DNA of 64,000 nt from Roseovarius albus (GTDB lineage: Bacteria > Pseudomonadota > Alphaproteobacteria > Rhodobacterales > Rhodobacteraceae). Below, one piece after another: positions 16,962 to 23,251 of the stretch. Position 1 is the first letter of the stretch, and each line of letters begins with the position of its first letter. Below the pieces are notes generated by a model. The model saw only the letters and a list, made by a program, of their open reading frames with translations. It made no database searches and was not told the origin of the DNA. Position numbers and translations under genes: made by a program. Location of the stretch: the NCBI RefSeq assembly GCF_900172335.1, contig NZ_FWFX01000005.1:62001-126000 (forward strand). Reading direction: 5' to 3'.

Positions 16962-18397
16962 TCACATCAGATTTTTCCCCTGATCACCTTTATGACACGC
17001 AAAATCATCGCATCAGTAAAACGCGAAGATGTGTCCGTTTTCTGCTGGTCTCGAGTCTAATTTGGGCGTTTTTCAACACTTCTGCCAATGCACATGCGTC
17101 AGAACAGGGTTTTGTTCTGTTGCTGCCGACTGACATTTATATATCTGCAGGCGCGGCCACGGTTTTGTTGACGCTTGTACTGTTGGTTTTTCTGCCAGAA
17201 CGGACTTCTGAAAAACTATTCTCGAATTTTGGATTTTGGCGAGCAAAGCCTTTGCCATTGCGACACTTTATCAGCTGCCTCAGCGCTGTTGTTCTTGGAT
17301 GGATTGTGTGGACCGGTTTGACCGGAACACGCGATCCACTTGCCAATCCCTTGCCTCTCACAGTCTGGACGGTTTGGTGGGTGTTTTTAGTTTTTATTCA
17401 GGGGTTTATTGGAAATCACTGGCAATATACCAATCCCTGGACCGGCCCGATCGCAATGTTGTCCAAACTCACAGGGTTAAAGCCACTGCTTCGATACCCA
17501 AGCCAGCTCAGCTATTGGCCCGGGATATTTCTATTCTTGGGCTTTGCGACCGTTCTCATGGTGGATCCGGCACCGGCGGACCCATCCCGATTGGCACGAT
17601 ATGTGGGTATTTATTGGTATTTAACACTATTAGGTGTGGTTTTGTTCGGCCCGGCATGGCTTGTCAAAGCAGAGGCCATTACCATCATGATGCGCGCCTA
17701 TCAGCAGATGGCCATTTTGGGCCGTACACATAGTCGCCTTTCTGTTGGCCTTTCAGGTTGGCAGATTTTGCGAAAACCCGCCCCAAAACCAACGCTCGCT
17801 GTGTTCATGCTGGTACTTTTAGGCTGCGGCAGTTTTGACGGGCTGAATGAAACCTTTTGGTGGTTCGGGCAGCTTGGCCTTAATCCACTGGAATTTCCGG
17901 GACGATCTGCCGTGGTTGCGCAAAACTTGATTGGCCTGATTGCTGCCAATGTTGTTTTGTTGCTAGCTTTTATCTCATGCCTTGTGCTTGGATTGCGTAT
18001 TTCAGGTGAAACAGAGACTGTAATAATCGCGTTTTGTCGCTATGCTCCAACGCTTCTTCCCATCGCACTGGCCTATCACCTGGCACATTACCTGCCCAGT
18101 TTTTTGGTCGAAGCGCAGTATGTTCTGAAATACATCTATAACACTCTGGGCCTGGGTGATTTCTATGTCACCACAGGGTTTTTCAGTCGGCCTTCCACGG
18201 TCAAAGCCATATGGCTGATTCAGGCGGGTGCCGTGGTCGCAGGCCATGTCATCGCGATTCTGTTGGCACATGTGCTGGCTTTGCGCGCCCATGGCACGAC
18301 CCGGCAAGCCATCATTGTGCAAATCCCGCTGGCGATCTTCATGGTCTGTTATACCGTTTTCGGCCTCTGGCTCTTGGCCTCACCACGCGGGTTATGA
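16895..18397 (+). CDS. Polytopic membrane protein with signal sequence, start uncertain
   Basis: No confident family; the pattern of a cleaved leader followed by HA..., then about ten hydrophobic segments resembles poorly described membrane proteins sometimes labelled fenitrothion hydrolase-like (weak inference). Features: leader-like segment FLLVSSLIWAFF ending ANAHA, then helices spread over the remaining 430 residues, a GNHWQYTNPW loop after the third helix, and YHLAHYLPS in a late helix. The only in-frame ATG is 16895, which lies 67 bases inside alkB and gives an implausible 45-residue polar extension before the leader. An ATG at 16990 (MTRKIIASVKR) in another frame would supply a natural leader if one base were restored in the AAAA run near 17020. 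Hence either a non-canonical start or a frameshift. Confidence 0.6.
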   Translation: MAQYVLSRDHGLETIQQGPEPLITSDFSPDHLYDTQNHRISKTRRCVRFLLVSSLIWAFFNTSANAHASEQGFVLLLPTDIYISAGAATVLLTLVLLVFLPERTSEKLFSNFGFWRAKPLPLRHFISCLSAVVLGWIVWTGLTGTRDPLANPLPLTVWTVWWVFLVFIQGFIGNHWQYTNPWTGPIAMLSKLTGLKPLLRYPSQLSYWPGIFLFLGFATVLMVDPAPADPSRLARYVGIYWYLTLLGVVLFGPAWLVKAEAITIMMRAYQQMAILGRTHSRLSVGLSGWQILRKPAPKPTLAVFMLVLLGCGSFDGLNETFWWFGQLGLNPLEFPGRSAVVAQNLIGLIAANVVLLLAFISCLVLGLRISGETETVIIAFCRYAPTLLPIALAYHLAHYLPSFLVEAQYVLKYIYNTLGLGDFYVTTGFFSRPSTVKAIWLIQAGAVVAGHVIAILLAHVLALRAHGTTRQAIIVQIPLAIFMVCYTVFGLWLLASPRGL

Positions 18398-18508
18398 CAC
18401 CTGTTTTTAAAGGCAAAATGCTGGACAAACATCTGTTTTCCCCTCAGACAAGAGGTTCACCATCCCTATATTGGATGCGTAGGAAACGGATTTGGGAGCA
18501 AAAGCACC

Positions 18509-19795
18509 ATGATCACCCCTAAAAATGCCACCACCCGCCGCAACGTTTTGAAAACCCTCGCCGGAGGGGCCGCCGGGGCCGCAACTCTGCCGCTATGGGC
18601 GCGGTATGCGCAGGCGCAGACCTCGGAACCCATCAAAATCGGGTTTCAGGTCCACCGTACCGGGATCGGTGCGGCCTATGGACGTTGGTATGATCGCACC
18701 ACAATGGCAGCGGTGAACCTGATCAACGAGCAAGGCGGAATCAACGGCCGTCCAGTTGAAATTGTCGCCGAAGACGATGGCACGGATCCAAAGCGTGGCG
18801 CCGAAGTTGTCGAAAAATTCGCCAACCAACACGGTTGCGACATCGGATTTGGCACCCTGTTTTCCCATGTGGTCATCGGTTCATCTCCACGCGCGGGTGA
18901 ATTGAAACTGCCATATTTCGTGGTCTCCGAAGGGCACCACGTCGCCTCGGGTATGCTCAATCGCTATACTCTTCAGCCCGGCATCACTGACGTAAAAAGT
19001 CAGGTGCAAGCAATGGCCCCCTTCGTGGCCGAGAACCTTGGTAAGAAAGTCACGATGATCTTCCCTGACTTTGCCTTTGGTCATGACCACCGCGATTTCT
19101 TTACCCGAGCGATTGAGGCACAAGGCGGTGAAGTGCTGGCGCATATTGCTGTTCCACCAGCGGAGACGTCTTTTACAAAATATTTTCCCAAAATTCCACA
19201 AGATACCGAGGTTCTGTATCATGTGATGGTCGGCCCCGCCGTCCTGACCTTCGTGAAAGAGCTGGGTGAATTCTTTGGCCCCTCACGCCCGGAAATCTTT
19301 GGCTTCATCGACAGTCTTGAAGCGGTCGATATCTCCAGCCCCGGTTTGGAATACCTTGAAGGAACCTACTTCTGGGAGGGTAATCCCCGCCACGCACAAG
19401 AAGACCAGTCTGAGCACGACAAGTTCTATCGTGCGGCTGTTGGTGTGGATGAGCGTGGTGCATCCATCAGTGATCCGTCAGATGTTTCGACCTATGCTCA
19501 CATGTTTGGTTGCTGGGAAACACTGCATGTCATCAAGGCCGGGATGGAGGCCGCTGGTTACCAGTCCCACGCGGATCGTGCCAAATTGATCGAAGCGGTT
19601 GAGGCCATGACCGAGATGCCCTTGAGCCAAGCGCACCCCCAGGGGGCAAAGTTATTCAACGGCAAGACCCACCAGGTCTTTGGCCATCAGTACATCTCGA
19701 AAGTTACCGACGGAAAACTGGTCAAAGTCCACACCACGTCAATCGAAGATACGCTCTATCCTGACGAAGTTGACTACACCACGCAAAGTTTCTGA
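18509..19795 (+). CDS. ABC-type substrate-binding protein (Peripla_BP_6), Tat-exported, orphan
   Basis: Periplasmic binding protein of the branched-chain amino acid/amide (type I) fold. 428 residues. The N-terminus has a twin-arginine signal (TRRNVLKTLAGG) with a cleavage region near AQAQT. The mature domain starts KIGFQVHRTG and shows the usual two-lobe pattern (NEQGGINGRP, EDDGTDPKRGAE). No ABC permease or ATPase gene is adjacent; the next operon is a TRAP transporter on the same strand after a strong terminator. Ligand unknown. It may serve a transporter encoded elsewhere, or act as a sensor-type binding protein. Confidence 0.85.
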   Translation: MITPKNATTRRNVLKTLAGGAAGAATLPLWARYAQAQTSEPIKIGFQVHRTGIGAAYGRWYDRTTMAAVNLINEQGGINGRPVEIVAEDDGTDPKRGAEVVEKFANQHGCDIGFGTLFSHVVIGSSPRAGELKLPYFVVSEGHHVASGMLNRYTLQPGITDVKSQVQAMAPFVAENLGKKVTMIFPDFAFGHDHRDFFTRAIEAQGGEVLAHIAVPPAETSFTKYFPKIPQDTEVLYHVMVGPAVLTFVKELGEFFGPSRPEIFGFIDSLEAVDISSPGLEYLEGTYFWEGNPRHAQEDQSEHDKFYRAAVGVDERGASISDPSDVSTYAHMFGCWETLHVIKAGMEAAGYQSHADRAKLIEAVEAMTEMPLSQAHPQGAKLFNGKTHQVFGHQYISKVTDGKLVKVHTTSIEDTLYPDEVDYTTQSF

Positions 19796-19801
19796 TCTAT
19801 C

Positions 19802-19833
19802 TGCCCCGGGCGGAATCTCGGCCCGGGGCATTT
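19802..19833 (+). terminator. Rho-independent terminator after the binding protein gene
   Basis: TGCCCCGGGC / GCCCGGGGCA perfect 10-base arms with a 9-base loop followed by TTT, starting 7 bases after the stop. It separates the binding protein from the TRAP operon. Confidence 0.8.
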
Positions 19834-19839
19834 CAATAA

Positions 19840-19852
19840 GGACATTTTGTCC
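19840..19852 (+). promoter_or_regulatory. Inverted repeat upstream of the TRAP operon (possible operator 1)
   Basis: GGACA-TTT-TGTCC, a perfect 13-base inverted repeat in the 248-base gap before dctP. Candidate regulator site only; no regulator gene is adjacent. Confidence 0.25.
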
Positions 19853-19895
19853 ATCTTTGCGCTTATGATGTGCTCTGTTTGATACAGTGAGCCAT

Positions 19896-19908
19896 TTCAA
19901 GCCTTGAA
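19896..19908 (+). promoter_or_regulatory. Inverted repeat upstream of the TRAP operon (possible operator 2)
   Basis: TTCAAG-C-CTTGAA, a perfect 13-base inverted repeat 135 bases before the dctP start. Position and symmetry fit a dimeric regulator site, but no factor can be named. Confidence 0.3.
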
Positions 19909-20043
19909 CCGAAACAAATTTCTATTTTATCGGGTGAATTTGCCTCTTCCTCTTGATTGAGGCGAGCGATCTGGCTTTGATACCTCCATAAACCCGCGAG
20001 AGGTTTTCAAAAATCTGCTTGATCGCATCTGGGAGGAAAGATC

Positions 20044-21048
20044 ATGAAATTCATTACTGCTGCCGTGGCCGCATCGATTGCACTGGGGGCCTCAGCCCTG
20101 TCCGCCAATGCCGCTTGTGACGAGGGCGAAATTGTTATCAAATTCAGTCACGTGACCAACACCGACCGCCACCCCAAGGGCATCGCCGCCTCACTGCTGG
20201 AACAGCGCGTCAATGACGAGATGAACGGCACCGCTTGCATGGAAGTGTTCCCAAACTCGACACTTTACGATGACAACAAAGTGCTCGAGGCCCTGTTGCA
20301 AGGTGATGTTCAGCTGGCCGCACCGTCCTTGTCAAAATTCGAGGCGTTCACCAAAAAATTCCGCCTGTTCGATCTGCCCTTCATGTTTGAAAGCATCGAC
20401 GCGGTAAATGCGTTCCAAGCCTCTGACGCTGGTCAGGCACTCAAAGACAGCATGACACGTCGCGGCCTGCAAGGGTTGGCATTTTGGCACAACGGTATGA
20501 AGCAGATGTCGGCCAACGTGCCACTGATCGCACCCACAGATGCCAATGGCTTGCGCTTCCGGGTGCAAAGTTCGGACGTGTTGGTCGCCCAGATGGAGGC
20601 GATTGGCGGCAGCCCGCAGAAAATGGCCTTTTCCGAAGTCTACGGCGCCTTGCAGCAAAAGGTTGTCGATGGACAGGAAAACACTTGGTCGAACATCTAT
20701 GGCAAGAAGTTCTTTGAAGTGCAGGATGGCATCACGGAAACCAACCATGGTATCCTTGACTATCTGGTGGTTGCCTCAACTGAATGGCTGGACAGCCTAG
20801 AACCAGACGTACGCGATCAATTCCTGACCATTCTTTCAGAAGTGACCGAAACCCGGAATGCCGAATCCTATGACGTCAACCAAAAGGCACGTCAGGCGAT
20901 TATTGATGCGGGTGGCGAGATTCGCGAACTGACCGATGAACAGCGCGCCGCTTGGGTCGAAACCATGAAGCCGGTTTGGGACAAGTTTTCCGACGATGTG
21001 GGCCAAGAAAACATCGATGCGGCGCAGGCAATCAACGACAGCCTGTAA
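20044..21048 (+). CDS. dctP: TRAP transporter substrate-binding protein
   Basis: Periplasmic solute receptor of a tripartite ATP-independent transporter (DctP family). 334 residues with a classical signal peptide (1-23, ending SANA). The mature part has the DctP pattern: KFSHVTN near the start, LFDLPFMFES, and the central LRFRVQSS whose arginine normally binds the ligand carboxylate. A strong GGGAGGAAAG ribosome site precedes the ATG. A GC-rich hairpin directly downstream is typical where the receptor is made in excess over the membrane subunits. Ligand is unknown but probably an organic acid or amino acid; the phospholyase fusion downstream hints at a hydroxy-amino compound (inference). Confidence 0.92.
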   Translation: MKFITAAVAASIALGASALSANAACDEGEIVIKFSHVTNTDRHPKGIAASLLEQRVNDEMNGTACMEVFPNSTLYDDNKVLEALLQGDVQLAAPSLSKFEAFTKKFRLFDLPFMFESIDAVNAFQASDAGQALKDSMTRRGLQGLAFWHNGMKQMSANVPLIAPTDANGLRFRVQSSDVLVAQMEAIGGSPQKMAFSEVYGALQQKVVDGQENTWSNIYGKKFFEVQDGITETNHGILDYLVVASTEWLDSLEPDVRDQFLTILSEVTETRNAESYDVNQKARQAIIDAGGEIRELTDEQRAAWVETMKPVWDKFSDDVGQENIDAAQAINDSL

Positions 21049-21059
21049 TTACCATTCAA

Positions 21060-21083
21060 CCGGGGCCTTGTTTATGGCCCCGG
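21060..21083 (+). other. Intercistronic hairpin between dctP and dctQ
   Basis: CCGGGGCC / GGCCCCGG perfect 8-base arms with an 8-base loop, with no T-run. It probably stabilises the dctP message or partly attenuates transcription into dctQM. Confidence 0.55.
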
Positions 21084-21105
21084 TGCCTAAAACCCAGAGG
21101 CCAGA

Positions 21106-21777
21106 ATGCACCCCAAGTCTGGACAGACCTTCACCGACCGGATCGAGGAAAACCTGATCGCCGCCCTTTTGGGCGCAATGACCCTGATCACATTCGCCAA
21201 TGTCGTGGCGCGAAAAGGGTTCAATTCCAATATCCTTTGGGGGTTGGAGCTAACAGTGTTTCTGTTTGGCTGGCTGGTATTGCTCGGGGCCTCCTATGCT
21301 GTCAAGAAAAGCGCGCATCTTGGGGTGGACGCGTTGATCAATATGGCCTCGGCTCCGACACGCCGGATATTGGCGCTGATTTCTGTCGTTGTCTGCATCG
21401 GGTTTTCATTGCTCTTACTGAAAGGCGCATGGGACTACTGGGCCAATTTCGCAAATTTACCAGCGACTGAAGGGCGTTGGTTCCCATTAGGATTTGAAGA
21501 CAAGTTTCTAGCCAAAGGATGGTACGAGGTTGAAGATATCCCGCACCCGGCCTTTCTGAAATGGATGGAGGACGCGTTCAACGAAGGTGAATCCTATTCC
21601 AAACTGCCCCGAATGATCCCTTATCTGGTGTTACCCCTGTCTATGGCATTATTGTTGTTCCGGTTTGTTCAGGCCGGGGTTTCCATCTGGAAAGGCCAGA
21701 CCGACCGGATCGTCGCCAGCCACGAGGTTGAAGACGAACTGGAAGAAGTGCGTGAACAGCTAGGGGATAACAGCTGA
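21106..21777 (+). CDS. dctQ: TRAP transporter small permease
   Basis: Four-helix small membrane subunit that partners DctM. 223 residues, longer than the usual 160-190 because of an insert of about 60 residues between the third and fourth helices (residues about 120-180, containing RWFPLGFEDKFL and a charged stretch). Conserved start helix NLIAALLGAMTLITFANVVAR-like and the GASYAVKKSAHLGVD loop typical of DctQ are present. The C-terminal 25 residues are acidic and soluble. The stop overlaps the dctM start by one base. Confidence 0.9.
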   Translation: MHPKSGQTFTDRIEENLIAALLGAMTLITFANVVARKGFNSNILWGLELTVFLFGWLVLLGASYAVKKSAHLGVDALINMASAPTRRILALISVVVCIGFSLLLLKGAWDYWANFANLPATEGRWFPLGFEDKFLAKGWYEVEDIPHPAFLKWMEDAFNEGESYSKLPRMIPYLVLPLSMALLLFRFVQAGVSIWKGQTDRIVASHEVEDELEEVREQLGDNS

Positions 21778-23171
21778 TGTCCGTCGTCCTGCTATTCGTC
21801 ATGGTAATTGCCCTGCTGATGATCGGTGTGCCGATTGCGGTGGCGCTGGGCATGTCCTCGGTCCTGTTCCTGCTATGGTTTTCTGACACCTCACTGGCCT
21901 CTGTCGCTCAAACGCTTTTTGAGGCCTTTGAAGGTCACTACACATTGCTGGCCATTCCATTTTTCATACTTGCCTCCAGCTTCATGTCCACAGGTGGTGT
22001 CGCCCAGCGCATTATCCGGTTTTCGATTGCCTGCGTCGGACATCTGCGCGGGGGGCTTGCGATTGCTGGTGTTTTTGCTTGCATGCTCTTTGCGGCCTTG
22101 TCCGGATCGTCCCCCGCGACGGTGGTGGCCATCGGTTCCATCGTCATCGCTGCAATGCGTCAGGCGGGATATTCCAAGGAATTCGCGGCCGGGGTGATCT
22201 GCAACGCGGGCACACTTGGCATTCTGATCCCACCCTCAATTGTTATGGTCGTTTATGCGGCAGCGGTCGAAGTCTCAGTCGGTCGGATGTTTTTGGCCGG
22301 TGTCATCCCCGGAATTCTGGCAGGCCTGATGCTGATGGTCGCCATCTATGTCATGGCGCGTGTCAAAGGCATGCCAAAGGGCGATTGGTTGGGCTGGGGA
22401 GAGATTTGGGCGTCTTTCCGCGATGCGGCTTGGGGCCTGCTTCTCATTGTGATCATCATGGTTGGCATTTACGGCATCCCCGGCGTGACAGGGGCCTTCT
22501 TCACCCCAACCGAGGCAGCAGCGGTAGCATCCGTCTATGCCTTCTTTGTCGCCTGTTTCATCTATCGTGACATGGGACCATTGGCGGCGACGCCAGATCG
22601 GGAAAAGCTCAACTTGCTTGGCAAACCCATTGCGCTTTTAACCGCGTTTTTCCACGCAGATACGCGCCGAACGCTATTTGAAGCTGGCAAACTCACCGTC
22701 ACATTGATGTTCGTGATCGCCAATGCGCTCATCCTTAAGCACGTCCTGACCGAAGAACAAATCCCACAGTACGTGGCCAATGCAATGTTGTCCGCGGGCT
22801 TCGGGCCGGTGATGTTCCTGATCATCGTCAATCTTATCCTGTTGATCGGCGGGCAGTTCATGGAGCCTTCGGGCCTGTTGGTGATTGTTGCCCCACTGGT
22901 GTTTCCCATCGCAATTGAGCTGGGCATCGACCCTATTCATTTGGGCATCATCATGGTGGTGAACATGGAAATTGGGATGATCACACCGCCGGTCGGGCTG
23001 AACCTCTTTGTCACCTCTGGCGTTGCGGGTATGCCGATGATGTCGGTTGTTCGTGCGGCATTGCCATTTCTGGCGGTGCTCTTCGTCTTCCTGATCATGG
23101 TGACATATATTCCGTGGATATCTACCGCTCTGCCCAACAGCCTGATGGGCCCAGAAATCATCACGAAATAG
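21777..23171 (+). CDS. dctM: TRAP transporter large permease
   Basis: Large membrane subunit forming the ion-coupled transport channel. 464 residues, longer than the usual 425 because of a cytoplasmic loop near residues 255-300 (DMGPLAATPDREKLN region). Twelve or so hydrophobic segments; hallmark motifs ALSGSSPATVVAIGS, PPSIVMVVYA and a C-terminal GMITPPVGLN. Coupled to dctQ by TGATG. The last gene of the operon, 80 bases before the fusion enzyme, which could be cotranscribed since no terminator is visible between them. Confidence 0.93.
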   Translation: MSVVLLFVMVIALLMIGVPIAVALGMSSVLFLLWFSDTSLASVAQTLFEAFEGHYTLLAIPFFILASSFMSTGGVAQRIIRFSIACVGHLRGGLAIAGVFACMLFAALSGSSPATVVAIGSIVIAAMRQAGYSKEFAAGVICNAGTLGILIPPSIVMVVYAAAVEVSVGRMFLAGVIPGILAGLMLMVAIYVMARVKGMPKGDWLGWGEIWASFRDAAWGLLLIVIIMVGIYGIPGVTGAFFTPTEAAAVASVYAFFVACFIYRDMGPLAATPDREKLNLLGKPIALLTAFFHADTRRTLFEAGKLTVTLMFVIANALILKHVLTEEQIPQYVANAMLSAGFGPVMFLIIVNLILLIGGQFMEPSGLLVIVAPLVFPIAIELGIDPIHLGIIMVVNMEIGMITPPVGLNLFVTSGVAGMPMMSVVRAALPFLAVLFVFLIMVTYIPWISTALPNSLMGPEIITK

Positions 23172-23251
23172 ATCCTCAAACTGTCAAGACCGCTTGCCAA
23201 TGCCATCCAATGCTTGCTTGATGCGCAGACACATCAAAACGGAGCAAACGC

